Below, one piece after another: positions 1-6,805 of a stretch of 27,372 bases of DNA. This DNA is from JAGOPB01 sp964606295 (lineage in GTDB: Bacteria; Patescibacteriota; Minisyncoccia; Phycocordibacterales; UBA9973). The stretch's first letter is position 1. Each line of letters begins with the position of its first letter. The position numbers and the translations under genes were made by a program. Under the pieces are notes generated by a model. That model worked only from the letters and a program-made list of their open reading frames with translations, made no database searches and was not told where the DNA came from. The stretch is taken from positions 1 through 27,372 of the forward strand of contig CAZSFR010000009.1 of the NCBI GenBank assembly GCA_964606295.1. The letters run 5' to 3'.

Positions 1-47
1 TCATTGTATATTTCCTCTATTTTAGATGCTTGTTCTTGTGGTGTCAT
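1..47 (-). CDS. Start of an unidentified gene, cut by the left edge
   Basis: Only the first 15 codons are in the window, read leftward from an ATG at 47-45: M-T-P-Q-E-Q-A-S-K-I-E-E-I-Y-N, then the edge. The stretch is hydrophilic and probably helical. It is called a gene because a canonical promoter sits in the right place: TTGACT at 79-84 and TAAAAT at 55-60 on the minus strand, seven bases before the ATG. It lies just beyond the terminator of the dipZ-like gene, so it starts a new transcription unit. No function can be assigned from 15 residues. Confidence 0.6.
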   Translation of the reverse strand, partial: MTPQEQASKIEEIYN

Positions 48-54
48 TGCTACT

Positions 55-84
55 ATTTTACCCCACCCCCCACAAGGAAGTCAA
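55..84 (-). promoter_or_regulatory. Sigma70-type promoter, leaderless geometry
   Basis: On the minus strand TTGACT (79-84), an 18-base spacer and TAAAAT (55-60) are followed after seven bases by the ATG at 47. The spacer is unusually G-rich on this strand (a run of six G, one T and four G). Transcription is predicted to start at or within a base or so of the ATG. Confidence 0.6.
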
Positions 85-100
85 GGCAATAGAAACTACT

Positions 101-128
101 AAAAAACCGCTCACAAGAGCGGTTTTTT
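101..128 (-). terminator. Rho-independent terminator after the dipZ-like gene
   Basis: A perfect 12-bp stem (101-112 with 117-128) has a four-base loop, a GC core (CCGCTC/GAGCGG) and six A/T pairs at its base. It therefore ends in a T run on either strand. It lies 52 bases past the stop of the minus-strand dipZ-like gene. Confidence 0.85.
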
Positions 129-179
129 GATTGGTTGTTTAGTTTTAGCTATTCGCATTTATAAAACTGCCTATAGCCA

Positions 180-2024
180 TCAGGCACCAAATGTGAGCGT
201 AAATATATGAAGTCCTGTTCCGTTTGTTGTTTTTACCTCGAGTAAATGTGCGCCACTGTCACCACGCAGATTAATCAGATTATAAAGCTTAGATTCATCT
301 ATTGTGATAGTTCCGCCACTTGCGACATTTTCACCTTTTTGTGAGTCAGAGATAATTTCTCCATCCAAATACACAGTCGCCAAAACTGGACTACTGTCTG
401 CTTCTGCTACCATAAATACCTTTCCTCCGGAGAATTTGAAACCAAAGCCTCCGACATTACTAATGAGAGAAACAAATTCATCACCATTCTTTGCGTCCCA
501 ATCACCATCGAGTGCAAAGTTATCTTGAGATATTTTCGATGCATCATAGTCAAACGAACATGATAGTGCGGTGCAAGACCCTAGATCTGTATCTACGTAC
601 TTACTATTTCGATATGATGCAAAATATACTTCCGGACTCTGCATCAATGAAAATGGATCCGATTCAGGTAGTGTTACCCCTTTTGATACAGTCTCCGTAC
701 CCATGCGTGTATGCAATTCGTTGAGTGCATCAACTATCTTTACTTCTGTTTCTGTGTATTGACCTTCCCCTATGTGGTCAAACACCACATATCCATCCAC
801 ATCGATCAGGTACTTGCGTGGCCAGAAATTATTCTCCCATGCTCGCCATGTTCCATAATCATTGTCGAGAACTATCGGGAACTTGATACCTTCTTCTACC
901 ATAGCATTCTTTACATTTTCTATATTTTTCTCGAACGCAAATTCTGGCGTATGTATACCTATAATCACAAATCCATCATCTTCATATTTTGTATACCAAT
1001 CATTTAAATACGGAAAGGTACGAATACAGTTTATACATGTGTATGTGAGAAAATCTATGAGTACTACTTTTTTACCGATGTATTGACTAACAGTAACAGG
1101 GAGACCGCTCGTATTTACAAATCCACTCGGATTTACAATCTCATGATACTTGTCATATTTCTTTTCTTTATCGACGAGAGTCATGTATGTTTTGTTTGTA
1201 CTATTTGAAACAGAACTTTCTCCAAAACTAACATCAAGATTGCTTTCTGCTATACCGGCCTCATCGTTTACCATGATGGTATTTTCTGTATTTTCTTTTG
1301 TTAGAAGTCTCGTTTCTAGATTTGCTAGATTGCGGTATGCACCGTTATCTAGAAGAGAAGATTCAATTTCTTTATCTATTCCCGTTAGAATAAATACTCC
1401 AACTATCAAAAAAAGTACTCCTATACTTCGCTTGAACCATCCACGAGGATCTGATACTCCACCCAGTTTATTTACAATCTTTTGACCTAAAACTGATATC
1501 ACGAGCAACGCGAGTCCTAAACCTATTGCGTATGCAACCAGATATAGCAATCCACGTGCAAAACTCTCAGGCAATACCGTTGCCAAAATTACAAAGTATG
1601 TTGGTGAACATGACGAGAATACTGGACCTAATGCTGCGCCCATGAGTATATCCCCGCCGAGATTTTTCTTCTGAAATCCCTTACCCAGCAACTTGTTTCC
1701 ACCAATAGAAAGCTTCCCAACAAAAGGAAGCTTCTCCCAAAGTCCAGGAAAAATCATAGATAAGGCAAAGAGAACAAGTATTATTCCTGAAGCACTCGTC
1801 CAAACACTTTGCGGAATATTTATGAACGCTGTACTCCACTTGAGGAGGAGAGTAAAAAGTACAATAGAAACAATAAGAGAAATTATAATTACAACTGGTC
1901 TATGCCTCCCTTCGCCACTTTTGGCAATAGAACCACCGACTATAACTGGAAGTAATGGCAGTATACAGGGTGCGAGCACGGTGAGTACACCTGCAATAAA
2001 TGAAATAAGTATAAATGCCATCAT
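180..2024 (-). CDS. DipZ-like thiol-disulfide transporter: CcdA domain fused to a thioredoxin domain
   Basis: Predicted inner-membrane protein passing reducing equivalents across the membrane to an extracytoplasmic thioredoxin domain. Residues 1-220 form a CcdA-like module of about six membrane segments with its two redox cysteines in family context: P-C-I-L-P-L-L-P (Cys20) and S-S-C-S-P (Cys139). A linker (about 221-300) leads to a TlpA/DipZ-type thioredoxin domain with active site T-C-I-N-C (Cys330, Cys333). Residues from about 465 to 614 look like the beta-rich C-terminal domain of DipZ proteins. Full length for the family. It begins with two adjacent ATGs four bases after the stop of the upstream thioredoxin-like gene, has no clear Shine-Dalgarno, and is probably translationally coupled. 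The pairing suggests one oxidoreductase system for cell-envelope disulfides. Confidence 0.88.
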   Translation of the reverse strand: MMAFILISFIAGVLTVLAPCILPLLPVIVGGSIAKSGEGRHRPVVIIISLIVSIVLFTLLLKWSTAFINIPQSVWTSASGIILVLFALSMIFPGLWEKLPFVGKLSIGGNKLLGKGFQKKNLGGDILMGAALGPVFSSCSPTYFVILATVLPESFARGLLYLVAYAIGLGLALLVISVLGQKIVNKLGGVSDPRGWFKRSIGVLFLIVGVFILTGIDKEIESSLLDNGAYRNLANLETRLLTKENTENTIMVNDEAGIAESNLDVSFGESSVSNSTNKTYMTLVDKEKKYDKYHEIVNPSGFVNTSGLPVTVSQYIGKKVVLIDFLTYTCINCIRTFPYLNDWYTKYEDDGFVIIGIHTPEFAFEKNIENVKNAMVEEGIKFPIVLDNDYGTWRAWENNFWPRKYLIDVDGYVVFDHIGEGQYTETEVKIVDALNELHTRMGTETVSKGVTLPESDPFSLMQSPEVYFASYRNSKYVDTDLGSCTALSCSFDYDASKISQDNFALDGDWDAKNGDEFVSLISNVGGFGFKFSGGKVFMVAEADSSPVLATVYLDGEIISDSQKGENVASGGTITIDESKLYNLINLRGDSGAHLLEVKTTNGTGLHIFTLTFGA

Positions 2025-2028
2025 ATAA

Positions 2029-2562
2029 TTATTGTGTATGCGACAGTATAGTACTCAGGTCTCCCCCACTCCATTTTTGTACCATAGCTCCATTTGCATC
2101 TACTTCGACAAATGTATGTTGATAGGTCACGCCATATTTTTTCTTGAGATCAGTCGAAGTATCATAATCAGTTTTCAAAATAAGTAAATCTGTTGGAATG
2201 GTTTCTAACTTTCCAGTGATGTCAGCATCCGCTGAACGACATGTTGGGCACCATGGTGCATAGAAAAATAGTACAATATGACCAGTGGTAGCAAATGCGA
2301 GTTTTTCTGATGCATAATCCTCATATCCGCCTTTCGCCATAACGTCACTTGCCATCATAGAATCGCCATCATCTTTCATCATAGAGTTTTCATCACCCTT
2401 CATAGCGCTGTCATCTTGCGTCATAGCGTCACCTGCAATCATAGAATTCTCCTGATTTTTTGGATTGTTTTTGTTTGTTGCGAGAAGCACAATACCACCG
2501 ATAGCAAGAATGAGTATTAAAATGCTTAAAAGAGTAGAGAAGCCTTTGTTATGTTTGTTCAT
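2029..2562 (-). CDS. Membrane-anchored thioredoxin-like protein with Met/Asp-rich linker
   Basis: A 177-residue protein. Residues 1-5 are short and basic; about 7-29 form one membrane segment beginning G-F-S-T-L-L-S; about 38-78 are a linker rich in Met, Asp, Ser and Lys with several Met-Met pairs; about 84-177 form a thioredoxin fold with active site W-C-P-T-C (Cys105, Cys108). The usual cis-proline before the beta strand is replaced: the segment reads Y-Q-H-T-F-V with His149 there. I chose the ATG at 2562; a longer reading from 2619 would start inside the predicted promoter and add a non-signal-like stretch. It is the first gene of a two-gene unit with the DipZ-like protein, its likely redox partner. 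The Met/Asp linker could bind metal such as copper, but that is inference. Confidence 0.85.
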   Translation of the reverse strand: MNKHNKGFSTLLSILILILAIGGIVLLATNKNNPKNQENSMIAGDAMTQDDSAMKGDENSMMKDDGDSMMASDVMAKGGYEDYASEKLAFATTGHIVLFFYAPWCPTCRSADADITGKLETIPTDLLILKTDYDTSTDLKKKYGVTYQHTFVEVDANGAMVQKWSGGDLSTILSHTQ

Positions 2563-2603
2563 ATATTTTTGCTTATTATTTAAACTATTAAACTTATGTA
2601 AAA

Positions 2604-2614
2604 AGTATATACCA
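2604..2614 (-). promoter_or_regulatory. Extended -10 promoter of the thioredoxin-like/dipZ-like unit
   Basis: On the minus strand an extended -10, TGG followed by TATATACT, lies about 40 bases upstream of the ATG at 2562. A possible -35, TTTACA, lies inside the right arm of the terminator hairpin at 2618-2653. Unlike most first genes here, this one would have a conventional leader of roughly 35-40 bases, A/T-rich and without a clear Shine-Dalgarno. Confidence 0.45.
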
Positions 2615-2617
2615 AAC

Positions 2618-2653
2618 AAAAAACAATGTAAAGTCCCCTTTACATTGTTTTTT
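2618..2653 (-). terminator. Strong terminator between the XRE unit and the thioredoxin-like unit
   Basis: Perfect 16-bp stem: 2618-2633 pairs with 2638-2653 around a TCCC loop, and six T end the arm on the minus strand. It follows the stop of the small membrane protein at 2672. The same arm carries the possible -35 of the next unit, so terminator and promoter may overlap. Confidence 0.85.
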
Positions 2654-2671
2654 AAATATATTTTAAAAACG

Positions 2672-3037
2672 TCACCCCTTCATCCTACTCCCTACTCTTG
2701 AAACAACCTTCCCGAGTACCATGACAAGTAGTGTCACCACGAGCCAGGCGTCGAGTGCATGTGAAAAAGTCTGAATTATTATCCCTAGCAAGAGTGCAAT
2801 GATACCAAGCGTGTATCCAGTTCGTCCACTTCGGTCACGGTGGATTACTTCGCGTTCGTCATGTACACGTTCATGTACGACAAGTCCAAGGAAAAGCCCT
2901 GCGAGGACTACTACGAGAGCGAGCACTACCATGTGCATCATATCCGGCATAAACATACCAAAGGGATTCAGTAGTATATAGCCGAATACGACGAGCAATA
3001 GTGACAGGATTATTTCTTTGAGGGTGATGTGTTTCAT
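2672..3037 (-). CDS. Small four-helix membrane protein paired with the XRE regulator
   Basis: A 121-residue protein with four hydrophobic segments (about 8-25, 33-53, 75-92, 97-112). A charged stretch between the second and third helices reads V-H-E-R-V-H-D-E-R-E-V-I-H-R-D. That D-E-R-E loop in a small membrane protein encoded beside an XRE regulator resembles DUF2178-type pairs known in archaea and some bacteria; I cannot confirm family membership. It starts four bases after the XRE stop, so it is probably co-transcribed and may be the regulator's target or partner. A TATAAT hexamer seven bases before its ATG could also give it its own leaderless transcript. Function unknown. Confidence 0.8.
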   Translation of the reverse strand: MKHITLKEIILSLLLVVFGYILLNPFGMFMPDMMHMVVLALVVVLAGLFLGLVVHERVHDEREVIHRDRSGRTGYTLGIIALLLGIIIQTFSHALDAWLVVTLLVMVLGKVVSRVGSRMKG

Positions 3038-3041
3038 AGTA

Positions 3042-3242
3042 TTAATTATAGAATAACTCTTCTACCGAACATTTGAAATACCTCGCTAGAGCCAGAGCGA
3101 GTTCAACTGATGGCGTATAGTTCCCCTTTTCGATGGCGATGATAGTCTGGCGCGTGACCGCTACAGCATCTGCAAGATCCTGCTGAGTAGCGCCTTTGTT
3201 AGTACGCATATCATAAACGGAATTTTTTAGCACTTTTGCCAT
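3042..3242 (-). CDS. XRE-family DNA-binding regulator (single HTH domain)
   Basis: A 66-residue protein that is almost entirely a Cro/C1-type helix-turn-helix. The recognition region reads T-Q-Q-D-L-A-D-A-V-A-V-T-R-Q-T-I-I-A-I-E-K-G, followed by the usual Y-T-P-S and a C-terminal L-A-R-Y-F. This matches the short XRE regulators (YgzD/DUF2178-neighbour type) that dimerise on small operators. First gene of a two-gene unit with the membrane protein. Its start is fixed by a near-consensus promoter ending six bases before the ATG. Autoregulation would be expected from the layout but is not shown by an obvious operator. Confidence 0.92.
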   Translation of the reverse strand: MAKVLKNSVYDMRTNKGATQQDLADAVAVTRQTIIAIEKGNYTPSVELALALARYFKCSVEELFYN

Positions 3243-3248
3243 TTGTGA

Positions 3249-3276
3249 ACTATAACAGAAAGAGACGTATAGTCAA
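3249..3276 (-). promoter_or_regulatory. Near-consensus leaderless promoter of the XRE gene
   Basis: Minus strand: TTGACT (3271-3276), 16-base spacer ending in TGT, TATAGT (3249-3254), six bases, then the ATG at 3242. All three elements (-35, TGn, -10) are present. The predicted start point coincides with the ATG, leaving no room for a ribosome binding site. Confidence 0.75.
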
Positions 3277-3286
3277 CTTTACATAG

Positions 3287-3316
3287 AAAAACTCTTCACT
3301 CGTGTGCGGAGTTTTA
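3287..3316 (-). terminator. Terminator after the alpha/beta hydrolase
   Basis: Outer 7-bp stem AAAACTC/GAGTTTT (3288-3294 with 3309-3315), a two-by-two internal loop, and an inner CAC/GTG stem. On the minus strand the arm ends in five T. It is 15 bases past the hydrolase stop and just upstream of the XRE promoter. Confidence 0.6.
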
Positions 3317-3330
3317 TACAAAAAATATTT

Positions 3331-4419
3331 TTATGAATTTGCATTTATGAAACTAATCACTTGTGTGAGATAGCGTGACAAGAGTCCGCCGACGTGGGCG
3401 AGGTCGCTTGCGACATAGATCTCGCTTGCTACCCCTACGGCACCGAGCTTGCTATCGAGAGTTGTTGCTTGGATCGTTGGGACACTGCCGTCTTTGTCTC
3501 CATGGAGAATGATAAATGGAGAATCACCTGAATTTATATATGTTTCTGGAGAGAGTGCTTCATAGGTGGATTCGCACTGTGTGCTTGGTACAGGATCGCA
3601 ACCCGTTTCCGCGGAAATTGCATTTTTAATACCCGGAGACATCGTGTCGACAATCGACGCGACATACGAACCTGAAATATTGATCACCCCTACGACGTTG
3701 GAGGTATAACCGAGATTGCCTCCTACAGAACCCTCAAGTGTGGCATTTCCTTCTGTCACACCAAGGAGCGATGCGAGCACGCCTCCTGCTGACTCACCGA
3801 GTGAGAAGATCGCATTGGGGTCAATGTTGTATTCACTCGCATGCGCCTTCACAAATCTGACCGCGCCTTTGACATCGTACAGTGGAGCTGGGAAAATAGC
3901 CGTACCCGAGAGACGATAATCAACCGAGACGACAGCAACACCGTGCTTTGCGAGCATGGGCCCATCATCAGTCGCTGCACCTTTGCTTCCACCCTTAAAT
4001 CCACCACCATGAATGAAGAGAATCGCAGGGGTCGGAGAGGAAACACCAGAGGGCATATAGACATCGAGTTTGAGTGCTGTTGATCCGCCAGTTCCATACG
4101 TGACATCTGTCTTTGTCGTTACTCCATATATTTCAGACTGCGATACTGATCCGGCCGTCGAGGTGGTTGTCGAAGACCCTGCGCCAGCTGTTGTTCCCGA
4201 CCCAGTAATTTCTTCCTGAGTCGTGTTCTCGCCGGCATTCTCCATCTGTGCCTGCTTTGCCAAACGACGTTCTTCTTTGAGACGCTGTAGTCTCTCTTCC
4301 TTCGAAGGCAATGTGAGTATAATCACGATTACTACGACAGCTATCGCCACGATAATTCCGCTCACTTTTAATATTCTCTTGTACGATCTTTTTGTTGGGA
4401 TTTCATTAAATGTTTCCAT
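3331..4419 (-). CDS. Membrane-anchored alpha/beta hydrolase (esterase/lipase-like)
   Basis: A 362-residue protein. Residues 1-17 are basic and cytoplasmic, about 19-37 form one membrane anchor, 40-60 a charged helix, and 62-95 a Ser/Thr/Gly-rich stalk. The catalytic domain (about 105-360) follows and should lie outside the membrane. Motifs: oxyanion H-G-G-G (137-140), nucleophile G-E-S-A-G (Ser210), H-G-D-K-D with the likely acid Asp310, and His342 in A-H-V-G-G. These place it near the carboxylesterase/BD-FAE families (HGGG type). Cys274 and Cys282 could form a disulfide, which would fit an extracytoplasmic site. Substrate unknown. Single-gene unit with its own promoter and terminator, divergent from the gene at 4536. 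Confidence 0.87.
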   Translation of the reverse strand: METFNEIPTKRSYKRILKVSGIIVAIAVVVIVIILTLPSKEERLQRLKEERRLAKQAQMENAGENTTQEEITGSGTTAGAGSSTTTSTAGSVSQSEIYGVTTKTDVTYGTGGSTALKLDVYMPSGVSSPTPAILFIHGGGFKGGSKGAATDDGPMLAKHGVAVVSVDYRLSGTAIFPAPLYDVKGAVRFVKAHASEYNIDPNAIFSLGESAGGVLASLLGVTEGNATLEGSVGGNLGYTSNVVGVINISGSYVASIVDTMSPGIKNAISAETGCDPVPSTQCESTYEALSPETYINSGDSPFIILHGDKDGSVPTIQATTLDSKLGAVGVASEIYVASDLAHVGGLLSRYLTQVISFINANS

Positions 4420-4426
4420 AATAGAA

Positions 4427-4455
4427 AGTATACCTCTCTGTCAGATTTTTACAAG
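4427..4455 (-). promoter_or_regulatory. Leaderless promoter of the hydrolase
   Basis: Minus strand: TTGTAA about 16 bases upstream of TATACT (4427-4432), then seven bases and the ATG at 4419. A purine-rich GAGAGG lies upstream of the -10, so it would not be in the transcript and cannot act as a ribosome binding site. Confidence 0.55.
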
Positions 4456-4519
4456 AAGAAAAATATGTTTGCCTGCCTGCTTTGGAACATTACATCGTGA
4501 GAGATATATTCGCTATGTG

Positions 4520-4528
4520 TGATAGAAT
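4520..4528 (+). promoter_or_regulatory. Extended -10 promoter, leaderless geometry
   Basis: TGA followed by TAGAAT (4523-4528) ends seven bases before the ATG at 4536. No good -35 is visible. It lies back to back with the hydrolase promoter in the 116-base divergent gap. Confidence 0.5.
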
Positions 4529-4535
4529 CTATAAC

Positions 4536-4814
4536 ATGGATGAATTTGCGAAAATGGATATATTTTTTGTGATTGCAAGCATTGGATTCGTTGTTATGAC
4601 GATAGCCATGCTTATCATAGGTATCGCACTTCACAAACTCGTTCGCAAGCTTCGAGATATTGCGAATGACGCAAAGGAGATTTCAGAGGACGCGAAGGAT
4701 GTCGCAGGCGAACTACGTGACGACATTGTTCATGCACGATCAGCCATCTCCGGTCTTATCAGTTTTTTTAGCAAAAAAAAGAAAGGTTCCGTACGAAAAC
4801 GGGGCTCAAAATAA
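4536..4814 (+). CDS. Small single-pass membrane protein with amphipathic tail
   Basis: A 92-residue protein. A short acidic N-terminus is followed by a membrane segment (about 8-29). Then comes a charged helix with repeating A-K-E/E-D-A-K spacing (about 33-68), consistent with a coiled coil, and a Lys/Arg-rich C-terminus. The start at 4536 is chosen because an extended -10 lies seven bases upstream; an upstream in-frame ATG at 4482 would add residues with no signal character. It is the first gene of a two-gene unit with the Lys-rich protein 19 bases downstream. The layout resembles small DUF948/YtxH-like envelope proteins, but I do not assign a family. Function unknown. Confidence 0.72.
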   Translation: MDEFAKMDIFFVIASIGFVVMTIAMLIIGIALHKLVRKLRDIANDAKEISEDAKDVAGELRDDIVHARSAISGLISFFSKKKKGSVRKRGSK

Positions 4815-4833
4815 TTATTAGTTTAATAACAAT

Positions 4834-5145
4834 ATGACGCATATGAAAAAAGTAACAAAAATAGCAATCGGTACAAGCATAGCTCTAGCGGGAGCGGGCG
4901 CAGCATATCTCTATGGAACGAAAAAAGGTAAAGCAACAAGGAAGAAGATTACTTCTGTGGCCAACAAGAAAGTTGCACAGATAAAAAAAGTAGTTGTGAA
5001 AGGTAAGAAAGTAGTTGTGAAGGGAAAAAAGATTATCGCTCAAGCAAAGGCGGTAGGATCAGAAGCAAAAAAGGCAATCAAAATGATGACACCAATAAAA
5101 AAGGGAGCGTCCAAAAAGACGACGACTAAGAAAAGAAAAGCGTAG
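4834..5145 (+). CDS. Lys-rich small protein with hydrophobic N-terminus (YtxH-like layout)
   Basis: A 103-residue protein that is roughly one third lysine. A hydrophobic Gly/Ala segment (about 11-26) is followed by a basic tail of the kind seen in histone H1-like and YtxH-like proteins. The heptad K-V-V-V-K-G-K occurs twice in tandem, encoded by a 21-base repeat at 4987-5028. The tail ends in a Lys/Thr/Arg cluster. The ATG at 4834 has TTTAAT six bases upstream (4822-4827); an ATG at 4843 is also possible. Such a tail could bind nucleic acid or acidic wall polymers while the N-terminus sits in the membrane. That role is inference; a function cannot be named. Confidence 0.75.
   Translation: MTHMKKVTKIAIGTSIALAGAGAAYLYGTKKGKATRKKITSVANKKVAQIKKVVVKGKKVVVKGKKIIAQAKAVGSEAKKAIKMMTPIKKGASKKTTTKKRKA
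4987..5028 (+). repeat. Tandem 21-base coding repeat
   Basis: Two units, 4987-5007 and 5008-5028, begin with the same 14 bases (AAAGTAGTTGTGAA) and differ at only a few positions afterwards. Each encodes K-V-V-V-K-G-K, so the repeat is in frame and lengthens the basic tail. Confidence 0.8.
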
Positions 5146-5159
5146 AATATACTATTTAG

Positions 5160-5188
5160 AAAAAACTCAAACATTGTTTGAGTTTTTT
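5160..5188. terminator. Bidirectional terminator between the Lys-rich gene and comEC
   Basis: A 13-bp stem (5160-5172 with 5176-5188) closes on a three-base loop, with A run and T run on opposite arms. It sits in the 44-base gap between converging stops at 5145 and 5190 and can serve both. Confidence 0.85.
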
Positions 5189-5189
5189 C

Positions 5190-6668
5190 TTATGAAATTC
5201 TAAGTATGTGTCGTTTCTTCCATCGAATCACTGCCCATACGAGCAATCCGTAAAGGATGATGAGCAAGGCAAGCGGAAAATGTGAGATCTCAATCTGAGC
5301 AAACGGCACATCTGCACTTTTCTCTATAAGAGAAAGTATTGCCTCTAGAAGCTTTGTCCCCAGATAGCCAAATGGCATAGAAAGCCACGAACCGAGAAAT
5401 CCAAACATACCGACTATGAAACCAAGATACATCGCAAAAGGAATAAACGGAAGAATCAGAATATTGAGGGGGAAGGAAATAAGCGAGAGTGTCCCCATCG
5501 TGTAGACAATGAAAGGCAAGACGGCAATCTGAGCAGCGAGAGTGGTAGCGATCACCTCGCGTAGCCATGCGAACTTCCATTTCTTAAGAAAAGTAAACCA
5601 GAGTTCAGTAATCGGTGTCAGATGTATAAGTCCGAGTGTTGCAATAAAAGAAAGCTGGAATGATACATCGTGTGCAAGGATGAGCGGGTTGTGCACCACC
5701 ATGAGAAACCCCGCCAAGAAAAGCGCGCGCGAAATATCATTATCTCGCCCTGTCGCTCTAGCGATAACTGCGAGAAGTGCCATGATACCAGCTCGTACAG
5801 CAGTTGCTTGTGCCCCTGTCATGAGTACAAAAAGAATAACAGCGAACGCGCCTGCACCAAGCGAAACGTAACGAGAGAGGAAGAGTGAGAAAAACTTTTG
5901 CACTCCGTCCGCGACAACGGTAATGTTGTAACCCGAAAGAGCAATAATGTGAATCGTTCCCGTCGTCACGAAGTCTTTTCGCATGTCCGCTGGCATTCCC
6001 GATCGTCCCCCAAGCGCAATCCCCTGCATGAATGTACTCTCCGGACGAGGCATAACTTCTTCTATATTTCCAACAAGATTTCCTTTGAATGAGAAGAGAA
6101 TCTCCTGAAATCGTGAAGGTACATCATGTCCAATCTTCTCGACATGTGCAAATGACATCGTGTAGAAAATACTATCTTTGCCGAGATATGACACGTAGTC
6201 AAATTCCTTCCCTTGGTCTGTCGTGAAATTCTCAGGTGTTTTCAGCGTGCCAGAAATTTCTACAACATCTCCGTATGCGTATTTGGGAAACAAATCTGTC
6301 GTGACAAGTATTTTGGCTTCTGTTTTGCTTTCTTCCAAAACAAATCTCTGATTACTCTCACGGTTTTCCACTTCATCAATAATCGTACCGGTAAAATTTG
6401 TTTTCTCTCCGATTATCTCTTCAAACGGCTTCTCTATTTGCATATCACTCAGATGAACTCGGATCACACCAAACATAAGAGCAATGACACTAAGCGAGAG
6501 CGTCAGCGATATCTCTTTCCATTTGTTAAAAAACAAGGATACAATAATCAAAAGAAATGACGTACTCAAAAACACAATGAGCCATACTGGCGCAACTTGG
6601 ATATACGAGCGGATGAGCACCCCCGCTCCGAATCCAAAAATGATTGTGTAGAGAAGACGTGAAGTCAT
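5190..6668 (-). CDS. comEC: ComEC/Rec2-type DNA uptake channel, short form without the metallo-beta-lactamase domain
   Basis: A 492-residue polytopic membrane protein. Two to three N-terminal membrane helices (about 5-72) precede the extracytoplasmic OB-like ComEC N-terminal domain (about 90-180, with G-T-I-I-D-E-V and D-Y-V-S-Y-L-G). The channel core (about 210-490) contains the family signature T-G-T-I-H-I-I-A-L-S-G-Y-N near residues 236-248. It ends in a basic tail directly after the last helix, so the beta-lactamase-like domain of longer ComEC proteins (about 700-800 residues) is absent. ComEC carries one DNA strand into the cytoplasm during transformation. With the pilus genes at 17636-24503 and RecJ at 9796 it suggests DNA import. 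Confidence 0.9.
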   Translation of the reverse strand: MTSRLLYTIIFGFGAGVLIRSYIQVAPVWLIVFLSTSFLLIIVSLFFNKWKEISLTLSLSVIALMFGVIRVHLSDMQIEKPFEEIIGEKTNFTGTIIDEVENRESNQRFVLEESKTEAKILVTTDLFPKYAYGDVVEISGTLKTPENFTTDQGKEFDYVSYLGKDSIFYTMSFAHVEKIGHDVPSRFQEILFSFKGNLVGNIEEVMPRPESTFMQGIALGGRSGMPADMRKDFVTTGTIHIIALSGYNITVVADGVQKFFSLFLSRYVSLGAGAFAVILFVLMTGAQATAVRAGIMALLAVIARATGRDNDISRALFLAGFLMVVHNPLILAHDVSFQLSFIATLGLIHLTPITELWFTFLKKWKFAWLREVIATTLAAQIAVLPFIVYTMGTLSLISFPLNILILPFIPFAMYLGFIVGMFGFLGSWLSMPFGYLGTKLLEAILSLIEKSADVPFAQIEISHFPLALLIILYGLLVWAVIRWKKRHILRIS

Positions 6669-6680
6669 GCGTCTATTATT
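6669..6680 (-). promoter_or_regulatory. Possible leaderless -10 of comEC
   Basis: Minus strand AATAAT (6675-6680) ends six bases before the ATG at 6668. TAAAAT preceded by TG lies four bases further upstream and overlaps it. No clear -35. Confidence 0.35.
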
Positions 6681-6717
6681 TTACAGCAAAATCAGACTTT
6701 TTATCTCATTTCCTAAA

Positions 6718-6755
6718 ACATACACATTTTCCACTGCCGAGAAAATTGTGTATGT
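6718..6755. terminator. Long hairpin between comEC and the methyltransferase, possible terminator
   Basis: A 14-bp stem with one bulged T (6718-6731 with 6741-6755) surrounds a nine-base loop. On the minus strand it is followed by only four T, so it is a weak candidate terminator for the methyltransferase. It could instead be a processing or regulatory structure in the 137-base gap, which otherwise shows only the comEC -10. Confidence 0.4.
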
Positions 6756-6805
6756 TGACGACTTTAACATCTGTCAGGTTTGTCAATTATAGTCTTTTTA
6801 TGAAA

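Noticed and set aside
4987..5028. Short tandem repeat as part of a CRISPR array
   Set aside because: There are only two contiguous units without spacers, and they lie in frame inside a protein gene.
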